Positions 23,636 to 35,678 are shown, counted from the first letter of the stretch. The stretch: 64,000 nucleotides of DNA from Nemertoderma westbladi (GCA_032718475.1 JAUCBJ010000752.1:1-64000), one strand, 5' to 3'. Translations and numbers: made by a program. Notes: generated from the sequence alone by a model not told the origin.

Positions 23636-24119
23636 GTAAGTATATAATAAATAATAGAATAGAAAAAGGTATTCATTCCTATTGAACGTTTTGTAATTAA
23701 AGCAACCAGTATAATATTATCTAAGCCCTTTCCGGCCGACTGTATATTTTTGTATACACTGAATTTATTTCACTACGGATTGCATAATTTTAACTAATTA
23801 TAGTTGGTTTCATCCAATTGTGGCACTATCACACTTCCTTTACTTATAAATTACCGATTCTGATTGGATAACTGTAGTAGAAGGCTTCAATGAACGATTT
23901 TAGATGCCGTGTTTTCAGGTATTGACATGATGACTACCTAGTATAGGAAAGATGGTTATTTAAATGCTTTGGCAAAGCGATATTGAGAATTTTGATTGGG
24001 TATTCCAAAGATGGATTGTCCAATGAGATAATAATATTTCCAGGATAAACTTTACAGTACAGGTAGGCTGGTAGTGTTATTGATAAACCACTGTATACAT
24101 TTGTCTACGTTAGGTTTAT

Positions 24120-24816
24120 AAAGTTGGGGAGTAGAAGTGGTGCAGCCACAGTTGTGGAGTAGATGTGGTGCAGCACCGTTGGGGAGTAGATATGATTCAG
24201 CCACCGTTTGGGTGATGTGGTGCATCCACCATTGGGGTGTAGGCCTAGATGTGGTGCAGCCACCATAGGGGAGTCGATGTTGACCATTGGGGTGTAGATG
24301 TGGCGCAGCCACCTTGGAGAGTAGATGTTGACCATAGGGTAGTAGAGGTGATGCAGCCACCATTGTGGATAGATGTGGTGCAGTCACCATTGGAGAGTAG
24401 ATGTGGAACAGCCTCCATTGTGGAGTAGATGTGGCGTAGCCACCATAGGGGAGTAGATGTTGACCATTGGACCTTGGGAGTATATGTGATGCAGCCACTA
24501 TTGGGGAGTAGATGTGGCGCAGTCACCATTGGGCCTTGGGAGTAGATGTGATGCAGCCACTAAGGAGTAGTAGATGTGGCGCAGTCACCATTGGGGAGTA
24601 GATGTGGTGCAGCCACCATAGTGGAGTAGATGCTGACCATTGATGAGTAGATGTGGTGTAGCCACCAATGGAGTAAATGTTGACCATTGGGGAGTAGATG
24701 TGGTGTAGCCACCATATGGAGTAGATGTTTACCACTGGGCCTTTGGAGTAGATGTGATTCAGCCACCATTGTGGAGTAGATGTGGTGCAGCCACCGTTGG
24801 GGAGTAGATGTTGTAC
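24120..24816. repeat. compound VNTR (29-bp and ~18-bp units)
   Basis: The main unit reads GTAGATGTGGTGCAGCCACC plus ATTGGGGAG, with shorter interspersed units reading GTAGATGTTGACCATTGG. The copies are variable. All the long frames on the minus strand here come from the repeat. Confidence 0.9.
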
Positions 24817-25369
24817 ACCCACAGTATACAGGCAGGGCAGATAGACATACAAACAATTGAAAAAAGTCAGTCGATACTATTTTTTTCAAACTTGAACAAA
24901 ACTGACAGAAAAAAACCTTCACTGTATAATTCTTTATTTTAAGTTTTTTTGTCGCACTGTGTTGCTTTTAAACAACGTGTGTTGTGAAAACACACAAAAT
25001 TATAAAATTTTGGCATTTTGGGAAATTTCACAGTATTTACAGCTTTTTATTACCAAAAAACATTTTTTAAATTTTTCTAATTAAAATTGCCTGCTCGTTG
25101 CATGCTTTGTTTATTCTATATATATATAGAGAGAGAGAATATACTTACTATACGATTTATGTATGTAAGTACTTACAATCTAGAGTTCGTATACAAAAGT
25201 ATACATTGGGAACATGTTTCATATACCTAACGTATACTTTTTTATACAATAAAAAAAACAACAATGGAAATAATTTTTTGAAAATTTTTTCATCGAAAAT
25301 TATTATTTGGTGTATAATTAACCCATTAACAAGACCAACCAATTTTTTTTCCTAAATTAAATTAATTCA

Positions 25370-27060
25370 GGCCGGAAAGGGTTAACATATAAATAAAATA
25401 TAAAAAAAATAGGCTTTGAACATAATGTTCTTTTGAGATCCTTTATGGTAAGAACTATCCTAAAGCCTACAAATCTACCAATATTAAGCTATAGAATATC
25501 TCCTACTGTAAAGTCCAGTAGTATACCGCTTACCAGATCCTAGTAACGATGTATCTTACCGTAAGATCTAGTAATGTACACGGGCTTGTACAGTATCTGG
25601 TAATAAATCCAAGTCCAGGGTGTCTAAATAAACAGATACAAGTACGCGAACAAGTACTGGTGAGGAGCAGAGCCTAGTGTCTATTCTAGGTTCGTGAGCG
25701 AGTCTAAGGCCTACAAACTAGACAAAAGGATACCTGTCCTCTAACCGGTGAGGCAGATGTACAGTCTACGGTGACAGACCAAACTCACGGGAAAACAATC
25801 CCCGCGCAGCAAATCCTAACTATCGCTAACAGACCTAAATACCGTAAACTTGCCGCGGTGTGATTTATATGGTTTATATACGAGCTAGTGGATTAACAGA
25901 CTAGCGTAACAATACTGACCAGTACTTAATCAGTCTAAAGGGGGTCGTGCCTAATGTAACAATACTGTCGGCTTCAGAAAACAGTCAAATATGTAAATAC
26001 TCCTTTTTGCCATAACTAAATATCAGATCCTAAATTTACAAACTACGAATAGTAAATTACAAAATAGATTCTGCCTGAGAGTAATCTAAAGTAAGCTACA
26101 ACTAGTAGAGCTCTAAAGGTACATATGTTTTAGGGCGTGTGTATGTGGGTGTGTTACAAATAAAACAATTTTGGTGTACTCCATTGTACTAGGTTTTAGT
26201 GATTTTCTGACCGAAACAATACTGTGCGCTAGCTACGAAAATAAGCTAGTCACGCTCTGTAGGGCTTTATACTTACAAAATGACGTCAAAGCTCTCTCCT
26301 TCCTATCCACAACTCAACCGGGCAATTACGGTGTTAGTAACTACACCCGTGATCGGCACAAATACCAGATTCTGGTTGTAAGATAAGAAATAGGGGTTAA
26401 TTGCTACCATACGTTAGCTGATCTGGTATACAAATTTGATTCTAGAATTTTGTTGCTGCGGTGGTTAGCAGCCAATACCTATCAGTACGTGGAAAAGGTG
26501 CGGTAGGATATTAATAAACCTCCCTAGGCCAAGCGAGTGCCGGTAGCAGAAATACTCCTTGCCTGATCAAATAACTCGGGTTCAGGCAGGGGGGGGGGGG
26601 GGTACTAATGTATAAACTACAAAGCAAACCGGTACCAAACTGTCAGTATTGCGAATCACTAAATTAAGGAACATATGCTGTCTGTACCTAATATGTACTC
26701 GCGTACTGACGAACGGCAATAGTTCACACCTGTAGGGAATACAGGTTAATCCAGGTATTTGCGGTACTGGTTCTGCTCTGAATCTAGCTATTTGATCCTA
26801 AATTTTGCGGCGTCCCAGGACGGCGTCACGCTTACCCTGATCTATAGGTCTTACGGCGGGCAAGGGCGTCAAACAAAGTCTTACCTTCCTCGGAATCGGG
26901 CGCTGCATGGCAAAGGTGGAGTATTTTGAAGGGGCGAAGGGGGTGCGCGGGCTAATCTAATGTGGGCGCTAGCGTGTTGTGGACATATTCCCTGCGTTGC
27001 TGACGGCCTAACGGTCTAGGCAGCCATCCTCCCAATGCTTGGCTGTCCCAATGGTGGACA
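25370..27060. other. unassigned, more GC-rich stretch
   Basis: The composition changes near 25400 from very AT-rich to about balanced, and back near 27060. No long frame is convincing. A run of 14 G lies at 26589-26602. It could be the untranslated or LTR part of an element, but no second LTR copy is seen. Confidence 0.35.
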
Positions 27061-27444
27061 AAGGGAAATATACATGTTCAAAGTTTACAGTATATTTAGA
27101 GTAATTTACAAAAGAGTTTATCAACCAAATTTACATAAGTTTCAACAAGAAACTAACAAATGTAACTAAAGAATGGTGATAAAGCAAATTAATGAGAGTG
27201 GTGAAATGTTAGAAATAACAAGTGAATAGAGTGATAACCGAAGGCTAACCAGCCCTTATATAGCAAATCTGGGACATGGAATCCACTAGAACATTCCAGA
27301 GTACTCCATGGCCTCACATTGGAGCAATAAGATGTTCTATGCCCTATGATTGGCCCAACTCATCGTTCCATACATTGTACGCACCTCATTGGCTTATCTA
27401 ATTAGATCAAAATGAAAATAAATTGCCCAAAAATGCAAATTTCC

Positions 27445-27516
27445 CGACTGGGATTCGAACTCGTAACCTAGTTGTAATGTAACCAATGCCTTAACCATCT
27501 GACCACTGTGCCAATA
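27445..27516 (-). repeat. tRNA-like SINE head
   Basis: On the minus strand, TGGCACAGTGG (A-box-like) is followed about 40 bases later by GAGTTCGAATCCC, a near-perfect B box. The intervening part does not fold into a clean tRNA, so a tRNA-derived SINE or relic is more likely than a working tRNA gene. Confidence 0.55.
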
Positions 27517-27519
27517 GAG

Positions 27520-28060
27520 TTACCTATGTGTTTATGTGTACCAATATGAATAGGCATATTACACTACTGTAATTTAATCAAAATGCGTCGGATTTTAGAA
27601 AGTTTTTACGTTAAGCTACAAATGCTACCTTATAGTGAAATAATCCATCACAGCTCCATGAAAACAGTAAGTAAGACTGTTTTCACCAATGGAAATATAA
27701 TCTATTTACAAAATATCTCTTAGGTCTAATGGTGGGGCCTAAAATATAAAATAATCACTACCTAATTATTGCATAATTATTATTGCAGGTACGGCGTATA
27801 TACAATCTATCATACATACAAAATACAAATTTACCAATTAACTTTAGTGCATAAAATACAAAAAAAGAGCTTTCGGTTATCAAATAAGCAAATTAAACAA
27901 ATTAGAACAAATCAAAACAAATAATTTCAAGGCTTTCAATAATCTTTCATATATTACAAATATACATAATAAACTTTCCAAATTAAATCAGTTCAAATAT
28001 AAACAAACATAATATGCTAATAACTTCCAAATAAGTCTTAAACTGTCCACGAGCTTAAAA
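27520..28060. other. no gene seen
   Basis: AT-rich DNA with no convincing frame or repeat. Confidence 0.5.
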
Positions 28061-28108
28061 GTTCATCCTACTGGTCTGGATATCTTCTCCTGAGCACTGA
28101 TTGCTAAC

Positions 28109-28128
28109 GGTAGGCTCGCAAGCCTTCC
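28109..28128. repeat. short palindromic repeat, copy 1
   Basis: GGTAGGCTCGCAAGCCTTCC. The arms AGGCT and AGCCT surround CGCA. The same 20-mer recurs at 28256-28275, and nearly so at 29702-29721. Confidence 0.8.
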
Positions 28129-28255
28129 TTCTCTACCTCGCTCCTCCAAACCCAACATCCAAACGCAATGTCCAATATAATATCCAAATATAAATATCCA
28201 AATATAATATCCAAATATAAATATCCAAATATAATATCCAATATGATATCCAATT

Positions 28256-28275
28256 GGTAGGCTCGCAAGCCTTCC
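28256..28275. repeat. short palindromic repeat, copy 2
   Basis: Identical to 28109-28128. Confidence 0.8.
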
Positions 28276-28911
28276 TTCCTTCATCTCGCTCTCCTAATCC
28301 TTTGTCGAACGGGCTCGTCCACGCCCTCTAAGACGATTGGGTGGTGGTCGGGATCGAACTGGACTCGGACTTCGGTGTCGAGCTGTCGGTGGTTCCAAAA
28401 CGCTAGGAAAGGGGACGACGGAAGTTTCACACATCCGTCGTGTGCTCAGTCCTCTAAATCCTCGTCCGATTCCAATCATTCGCTTCGTAGCATCGAATCG
28501 AGTCTCTACAACACTAGGAGGAAGTCTAAGGGGTGGAACCGTTCCGTCTGTTAACACCTCGCTCTCTGACGTCGTCTGAATTCTAATAGGTTCTGGTAAA
28601 GCATATCTTGTCCCTCCGCGTGGTTCTCTAGGAAGGGAAACCGTGCCCTGAGTCATCCGGATTTGCGACTTCGATGTTGTCCTCTCGGCGACATTTACTA
28701 CTTTCTTTATTTCCTGTCCGGCTTTCTGGGCTCTGAGTATATGAAGTTGCGGATCTTCCTATGGATGTCGCGTCCTTTCGGCCAAGGGTGTGGCTCTGAA
28801 GCCAGTCTCACGCAAAACATCCGCCTCATCTAGAATACACGAGGTTACGCGTTTGTGATAAAATGCGCTCCAGTATGCCCAAGCTATCGAATGCCAGGCT
28901 CCTCGATTCCG

Positions 28912-29785
28912 CTATTCGACTCGCAATTTGTTGAATTCCCCGGCGGTAATCTTATTCACCACAGTCTGAAAGTTCCATGTGTTCTTATTGTCGGGGTGTA
29001 CCTGTAGAAAGTAGTCCCTAACAACCTTAAATCCGCTATCCAACGGCAATATATCTAGCACCTCCAAAAGTTCATCGTATTGAGGCATAGCTGACAAGTA
29101 TCCTTCTTTTGACATTATGAGAGGGTTCACGGCCCAAAATCATGGGGAAACGGCGTCGCTGTGTCGACACATGCTCGTCTGCTAGATTCTTCCAATGGTC
29201 GAATATCTGTCTAACGATTTTAACTGACATATGCTCATAGGGAACGTCCCTAAGTTGGCACTCTGATGCCCTATGACCTTTAATATTGCAATACGTGCAC
29301 TGCGCCACAAAACGCCAACAAGTGTAGAAAGAGTGTGAACGTTGATCCCTATACCAGTTGCACACTAAGTCCGGTAGAGATATATGTTTCGCTCCGCATT
29401 TCTTTGCGTGGTGGCCAGTTGCCCCGCATCTGCCACAAATGGTGTTGGCAGGATACCAAACTCGCTCATAGATGAGATCTCCGATGGGGCGAGCGCTACC
29501 TTCCACGTGATAATTCTCAACATCCGGGTCAGTCGGTATGTTCGTCTCCGTAGGTTGTACACAAACCATGGCATCGCTTTTCTCTAACTCGCGTATCTCA
29601 GTTCGCGTCTTCCTCAGAAGGTTCTCTGCTATCTCTATGAGTTGCCGCAATGGTTCATCTATTATCGCAAACTCGGTCGGATCCACATCGTCATGATGGG
29701 CGGTAGGCTCGCGAGCCTTCCAGGATCCTTCCGGGCCTTTGAATTCTGCGTGGCGTTCCCTGTCGTAGGGTACTAACGTCATCAT
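28912..29785 (-). pseudogene. gag-like protein with two CCHC zinc knuckles
   Basis: The frame 29785-29072 has CGRCGATGHHAKKC and, about 40 residues later, CTYCNIKGHRASEC. Both fit C-x2-C-x4-H-x4-C, the nucleic-acid-binding knuckle of retroelement Gag proteins. It overlaps the frame 29130-28912, which probably continues it after a frameshift (DELLEVLDILPLDSGFKV). The codon composition is more GC-rich than the flanks. No reverse transcriptase is seen on either side, so the element type is open. Confidence 0.55.
29702..29721. repeat. short palindromic repeat, copy 3
   Basis: Contains the perfect 14-base palindrome AGGCTCGCGAGCCT and lies inside the zinc-knuckle ORF. Confidence 0.8.
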
Positions 29786-29851
29786 CGATGGTCTGTCGAC
29801 TAGGCTTCCTGCGTGAGTGAGATAAACGTCCCTGAAAACACTAAGTCCCGC

Positions 29852-30559
29852 TCACGTGAAAACTTCGCAGTGCGCATCGGTGTTATAAAAGGGTTGGAGA
29901 AATCGGCGGAATATATCAGTATGCGTCCTTCCTCCGTCGTAAATGGTATGTCCTTCACCGAGACATAACAGATGTCGCTTTAGAGTTCTAGACACTACAT
30001 CGGCGATGAAGCAAACGTTGACTGAAGATTCTATCGCCAAATAGTATTGCAAGATTATTCGTGGAGGTGAGGTAATCGCCCAGTACACGCAACATCGCCA
30101 CTTCAACTGTGACTCAAACTCGTTTACGCCGGGGGTATCTCCCTCACCGTATACGTCCGTGTATTTGCTCCTCTTACTCTCTTTATAATCCCAACTAAAC
30201 ATTAGGTATGAGATATAACCCGTTCCAGTTTTTAGCGTGTTATACTCCCTAAAATATCCTTGTTCAATAGCCCAAAGCAACAATGGTACAGTATCCACGT
30301 ATGGCATAGGCAATCGATCCTCCTCCTCAGGCATTCCAGCGAAATTGCTAATGAGGACATCCCGTACACCAGATCCGATCTTGACGATACTCTTATCAAG
30401 TACAACGTCTCGCACGGCCTTTGGCAACATCCTAGCTTCTATGCTACAAGCCAGGTCCATGGATTTAACTATCCGTTTTATCATCGCGTGTCTTTGCATC
30501 GTTCCTTCCGGCATAGGCATCTTTCTATCGCTCCTCTGTCGGCTGAAGACATGTAACAC
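29852..30559 (-). CDS. unrecognised ORF, weak exonuclease-like pattern
   Basis: This 235-codon frame lies just upstream of the zinc-knuckle frame on the same strand. It reads DKSIVKIGSGVRDVLISNFA, then YVDTVPLLLWAIEQGY, then NTLKTGTGYI, then QLKWRCCVYWAI. The order (a K-x-G-x-x-x-x-D turn, a D-T helix, an L-K segment, a late Q-L-x-x-x-A helix) loosely recalls the second half of a DEDD 3'-5' exonuclease fold, but key acidic residues cannot be confirmed. It ends next to the recombinase relic at 30563, so the 5' end may be truncated. Confidence 0.3.
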   Translation of the reverse strand: MLHVFSRQRSDRKMPMPEGTMQRHAMIKRIVKSMDLACSIEARMLPKAVRDVVLDKSIVKIGSGVRDVLISNFAGMPEEEDRLPMPYVDTVPLLLWAIEQGYFREYNTLKTGTGYISYLMFSWDYKESKRSKYTDVYGEGDTPGVNEFESQLKWRCCVYWAITSPPRIILQYYLAIESSVNVCFIADVVSRTLKRHLLCLGEGHTIYDGGRTHTDIFRRFLQPFYNTDAHCEVFT

Positions 30560-30562
30560 TCC

Positions 30563-30946
30563 ATGGGTGCTCGAATTTGTATGAAACAGAATGGCTCCAT
30601 AAAGGTGACAATGATTGAGTCAATGATGAAATTATTAACGATATGGATTTTGCATGGGCAAAGTCAGTATACACCTGCTGAGTGTATCACGTATGACAAT
30701 GTATTCCTAAAACCCAGCGGACAAGTTATTATGACAAATGCAGGTATTATGCAACGAATCTGGAAGTTTGTAATGCCTGAATCGGAAAGCAAGGCGGTCT
30801 CAACAAGTACTGTATACGCCATCTACGAGGTTTCCTAAATCAGAGATTTCCGGGTGAACTGGATGACATAACTAATGTTTCTGCCCATATGGGACATTCA
30901 AATGAAACACAGCGTCGGATATATGATGCGACCCAAAGTACTACTA
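30563..30946 (+). pseudogene. tyrosine recombinase relic, left part
   Basis: The frame ends at 30838. After a frameshift, the sequence to 30946 reads NVSAHMGHSNETQRRIYDAT, the C-terminal H-x-MGH...Y motif of tyrosine recombinases, with the tyrosine of RIYD as the likely nucleophile. It parallels AHSMGHSRDTQLRTYDA in the better-preserved gene at 50585-52084. The copy is interrupted by the LINE beginning at about 30947. Confidence 0.65.
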
Positions 30947-30979
30947 CTAGGATCGGCATGCTGCATTGCAGCTGCATTT

Positions 30980-33040
30980 TTAAGAATGCTGTGCCGGCTT
31001 GTCAACAAAATTGCACCGCCACAACTCCCTATCACCCATGACATTTGCTAGATCATCCGCATCTTTAAGGCCAGTGTCCTTTAAGATGCGTCTCAAGAAA
31101 GTCATGGGCTGTCCACCATGCTTATTCACTCCATGAGGCTGCCAAAGTACAAGATTATGCACTGGCTGGTCCTCACAGCGAAAGCAATGTCCTGCAAAGC
31201 GGAGGCGATTTTGTTCTAGTGTCAAGCTTGGGGGAACCAATGAGACACCTCCAATGTTATATAGTGTCTGGTTGGAGATGTGTGCATTGTACTTGACACA
31301 ATGTACCCGGCGTAGCATTCTTGTGAATGTGCCATCCAGAGATTTGGTGTCCTCAGCAGTTAGAGCCCAGCATGGACTCCCGTAGAGGAGTACTGGAACT
31401 ACTGCTGCTCTAAATAATCGGACCTTAAGTTTCCGATTAATTCTAGGTGACTTCCAAATCCTGGAAAGCCTATTCAAGGCTGCCCATGCCTTTCCCTTAC
31501 GTATTCGAAGGTCCTCACCTGACTTCCGGATCCATGATCCCAGGTAACAGAAGTCGTCCACATGCTCAAGCATACCATCCTTTGAGCTTATGCTCATCCG
31601 ATCAGAGACTTGCTGAGGACTTTCAAAGTTAACTGTCAGAATTTTGGTCTTTCTGGAGTTAATAAAAAGACCAACACTAGAAGCAGCATGTTCTAATGAG
31701 CTGAGGAGCCGCTGGGCTCCATCTAATGATTCTGAGAGTACTCCTAAGTCATCAGCAAAGTCTAGATCAGTTAGGTACTTGGCAGGATTTCCTCGACTTC
31801 TGGAGCCAGTAGGTGGAGTTATCATCACCCCATCATCATTATGATGATCTAAGGACATGCGTAGAACATAGTCAACCACAATAATGAACAAGAATGGTGC
31901 AAGTGTGTCTCCTTGGAGGACGTCCCATAACACTTCAAATGGTTCTGTGTCACCGTCAACAGTAGACACAAATGTTGTCGAACCATCGTATACTGATCTG
32001 ATTGCTGCAATAATTTCATCAGGAATCCCATATAATGAAAGTATGCTGAACATACGTGAGCGAGAGACTGAATCAAAGGCCTTAAAGAAGTCAACAAAGA
32101 TAGCAGCCAGATGCCTGTCTTTCTTTTTTGATAACTCTTCAATTATCCTTCTAAGTGCCAAAATGGGCTCCATGGTCCCACGACCTTTACGGAACCCATT
32201 CTGATTTCCACGTAGCAGTCTCTCAATGGGATCCCTGATGCGATTTAATAGAATTCTATTGTATAGTTTTGCAGCAATCGAGATCAATGAGATTCCCCGA
32301 AAAGAACTATAGAGTGTTAGGTTGCCCTTCTTGGGAACTGGCACCAACTTATTTGTTTTCATTTCTTGTGGGACTCTTGTTGTACGGTACATGTCTACTA
32401 TGATGGGATAGATGAGCTTTAAACACTCAGGTATTTTAAAGACCTCAGGGGGAACACCATCTACTCCACTGGCACGATTGGTCTTAATGCTCTTTGCAGC
32501 AGCCTTCACTTCTGCAAAGGAGATATCGCCAATGGGAATATCTGGGAGTACAGACTCAGACACTTTTACTTCTATAAAGTTATCAGGCAATACCCTGTCA
32601 TTATTGAGGAGCTTTTCAAAGTGGGCTTTCCAACCATTGAGGCGATCGGCTGGTGATTCAGCGTTAACATTGGTGGTTGGTTGGCTTTTCCGCCCAGTAA
32701 GCAGATTGATCGATTTCCATGCCTGGGATGATTGCCTGCTGTCATCAGCATCATTGATGGCATCAACCTGTTGGTTTATTAGCTCCTGTAGATTAACAGA
32801 GTACTGCCTGTTCAGGGACCTAGATGCAGCTTTAACTGCATTCTTGGCCGCTGTAGTCTGTTTGAGTCGGGACTCTTTCTGCGCCTTATGAAGGTCATTT
32901 CGGCACTTCGGAATTTTGTTGTCAGTCCAGGGGGCCCTTTTCCTGTTTCGAGGGTATACAGGAACTGTTTCTGCAGCTGCTAACTTAACTGCTTCTGTAA
33001 AGGCAGTATAGCCCTCACAGTGATCTGCAGTCCATGATGA
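30980..33040 (-). pseudogene. LINE reverse transcriptase
   Basis: The open frame runs from the endonuclease frameshift to a stop at 30980. RT motifs in order are NRASGVDGVPPEVFK, FRGISLISIAAKLYNRILL, NQNGFRKGRGT, IFVDFFKAFDSV, LQGDTLAPFLF and LDFADDLGVLS (FADD catalytic pair). It ends with an RTE-type tail (RLRFAGHCFRCEDQP). The frame itself is unbroken. The clade call (RTE-like) rests on the tail and compact structure and is inference. Confidence 0.85.
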
Positions 33041-34116
33041 GCATTACAGTCTTGTATAGAGCTCCTGTATTTCCTACGAAACAGAATATGGTCTATCTGG
33101 GACTTGTGACCACTGGGTCCACTATGAGTCCATAGCTTTCCAGTTCGCTTCTTGAACTGGGTTCCAGCCGAAAACAATCCATTTCCAGAGATAAAATCCT
33201 GAAGATGGACAGAATTTCGGTTAACACTATTGCTATAGACCCAGGGCGATGTAGGTGATTGATGCAGACTTGCATTAAAGTCTCCCAGGAATGTTAAGAA
33301 TGCATGCTGATCCACTCCATCAGTTGCTGCTTGTAGATTGTGGTAGAAATTTTCCACCTCCTCTACAGGGGCAACACTAGTTGGAGAGTAGCACACAATC
33401 AGAACCACCTTAGGAAACTTCTTAGCCAGTCTTCCAGAACATGAGAAGTGGCAACGGATGATGCGGTTAGAGATTTGGTCTATTTTGTCCAATGCTGCAT
33501 GTGCAGTTGGATTCATCAATAGACCAATTCCACCATTGCCACTATCATCTGCTGACGCGAGGGCGAGTCGCCAACCGCCCCCCATGTCCTTAATCAGAAC
33601 CTCATCAGTCTGTCCAGTCTGCATTCGGTGCTCTTGAACACCCACTGCGCTAAGAGAAAGCTTATCTGCCAAGGCAGTCAGCTCACCTTGTCGCATTGGG
33701 GACCCGAGTGTTAGGGTGTTTACTGAGGCTAGTCTAGTGACTTGCCTCAGATTCACCAATGGCTTTGTTGGTCGGGGTGGAACATGAGAGTAGCCTCCAA
33801 CTCCAGAATCCCTCTCCCCATCACAATCTGGCCTCCCTGGTGACCCAGGGTTTGGGCCAGAAAGGTCATCAGGAAAGGGACTCAAAGAATTGTTGGCTGC
33901 TCTCTCTCCAGTAGGGGGTGAGACAGGCAGCCGGTCAGGAGTTAACTGACGCCTGTGAGGCCGATTGTGTCCGGTAATTCCACTGGCCTCTAGTGGCCGG
34001 ACCTCCGCATTGCTAATGTAATCCATAGTGGGGGTTGGGGGGTGCTTTTTTGCCGAGTCAGCTCTCGGGGCAAATACCACACCCTGGTTTGCCATTCCAC
34101 AGGATGGGTGTCGCAA
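32980..34116 (-). pseudogene. LINE endonuclease domain
   Basis: A 378-codon frame with a proline- and serine-rich leader, then an exonuclease/endonuclease/phosphatase-type domain: LSAVGVQEHRMQ (catalytic Glu), GGIGLLMN, FLGDFNASL (Asp/Asn), and SQIDHIL. The final catalytic region is lost to a frameshift around 33040, after which the downstream RT frame takes over. It would nick target DNA to prime reverse transcription. Confidence 0.85.
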
Positions 34117-34529
34117 TGGAGTCAGATATGAGGCCCATCACCCATATCTACTCTGGCGTACATGACCCACCATTGGCTGTTGCAGCTCATCTGCTGGGTC
34201 ATGCCCTGTACCCTTGCTGCCAGGTGCAGGTCGCAGTGAAGTGCCCTCAGAGTGGACATGAGAACACTCTACTCCTAACCAGCCATTGGTAGATCACCAT
34301 CTGCCTGGTCAGGCCATATACCCCTGCAGCCAAGTATATGGGTCCTTAATCCAGGACCAAGGGCGTCCTTATCCCAGAACGAAGGGGGTCCTAGTTTCAG
34401 GACCAGATTTGCCCTAGTAAGCGGGTCTATGCAGCTACAGGTGGCACCTCCTTTATGCTGCATGGAGGTGGCAAGTTTTCTTGATCAATGACCTAGAATA
34501 CCTGACCTGACATATATAAGTAACAAAGA

Positions 34530-34835
34530 TATAAGATATAAGTAACAAACAGGCTGTAGAGGCCTATGAGAGGATACTCAAGGCTGCTCAGTACCAACTG
34601 GCTGGTTCATATCAGTTGAGTGATTCTGAAGGTTCACCCATTAATTTTGCTTATAAGGTTCACCCATAATTGAATTTTGCAGAATTTGACAATGCTGACC
34701 ATAGTGACATACCCATAACAATAATTGGAGAGCAAGAGGCAGGCCCATCGATAACTGATGAAGGGGAAGGGGATACGTTTCATAAATTAGATCAGAAACT
34801 ACAGATTTTATCAGACACGGTATCAAGTCACTAAA
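34530..34835 (+). pseudogene. tyrosine recombinase relic, right part
   Basis: Directly beyond the LINE 5' end the sequence reads QAVEAYERILKAAQYQLAGS, then an acidic C-terminal region with one TAA near 34670. It fits as the continuation of the recombinase cut at 30946, by analogy with the tail of the 50.6-kb gene. Confidence 0.5.
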
Positions 34836-35109
34836 AATAAAGCTTTCAGCCCCTAATACGTATAATAGGTAATTTGACGTTGTAAAAAAATTTTTATCTA
34901 ATAATTATGCTGTCCGCGTTTACTATCAGTTGTACTGTATACCGTGCTGGCAGTACTGTAGTATTCTGGAACACTTGTTAGCTCATTTGATAAAAAATGG
35001 TTTTTTTACCCACAATATATTTCCTGCAATATTTCAAACTTTACTGTCAATCTGTCATAACAAGCTACCCGGAATGGCACATTCAAAAGTAGGTGCCCTA
35101 GTTTACCTT

Positions 35110-35345
35110 TAACCATATTAAACCCGGGGGGGGGGGTGTCAATGACCCCCCCGTAGTTTTTTGGTATAACTCTCAAACAAATGCAGTTGGGAATCTGAAA
35201 TTTTATGACTTTTCCTAATCACTAATGACTTTTTCTATTGTCTTCCTAATAGTGAAAACGGTTTACAAATATATTGGGAAGTTTTCGTGTTATAGCACCA
35301 TTTTTTAACCCTACTACTTCTGGCACTTTTTTACTTTATACAGAG
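35110..35345 (+). repeat. dispersed repeat with piggyBac-like end, copy 1
   Basis: It begins near TATTAAACCC with a G/C hairpin (GGGGGTGTCAATGACCCCC), then a block reading GAATCTGAAATTTTATGACT...ATATTGGGAAGTTTTCG. That block recurs at 59690-59845. Confidence 0.7.
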
Positions 35346-35678
35346 GCACTAGAAAAATTATACACATAACAAAAAATCATTCATTAATATAAATCCTTAA
35401 GAAAATGTGATAAATCTAATTAACAAATCAATAATTGTTACCGAATTAGAAGAATTCAATTAATTAAGAACTAATTAATTAATTAAGAACAATAGTTCAT
35501 ATTGTAGGAAACTTATATTACAATGAAAGCTTTAAAACTGTATAAAGTTACTAAAATAGCAATGTGCGAGTATTATAACTTACGACTTTAATTAAAAGAC
35601 AACTAAACATCAAGCTGTATTTAAAAATTTAGAATGTAAAATAAAAAGATGCTTTAATTAACAATGAACATACATTGA

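Larger units (their letters stand above)
28063..28656 (-). pseudogene. Arg/Pro-rich ORF tail of the zinc-knuckle block
   Basis: Two minus frames, 28656-28294 and 28284-28063. The first ends in an arginine- and proline-rich tail (RHRSPSPVRSRPPP, then RGRGRARS), as seen in nucleic-acid-binding tails. The second contains a reiterated GYYIWIFIF stretch that results from a short AT-rich tandem repeat (about 28155-28255), so it is unlikely to be native protein. It is probably the downstream end of the block at 28912-30559. Confidence 0.35.
30947..34525 (-). mobile_element. RTE-like LINE inserted in the recombinase relic
   Basis: A near full-length non-LTR retrotransposon. Apurinic-type endonuclease and reverse transcriptase lie on the minus strand, with a short 3' tail ending in TAGTAG-type repeats at about 30947-30960. 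It splits a + strand tyrosine-recombinase relic; the host reading continues at about 34530. An AAGTA-type short target duplication is plausible. The region 34117-34525 is its 5' leader and has no clear ORF. Confidence 0.8.

Noticed and set aside
24052-24922. Overlapping minus ORFs at 24.05-24.9 kb
   Set aside because: All read the VNTR in different frames.
27445-27516. Functional tRNA gene
   Set aside because: The boxes are good but the arms do not form a clean cloverleaf.
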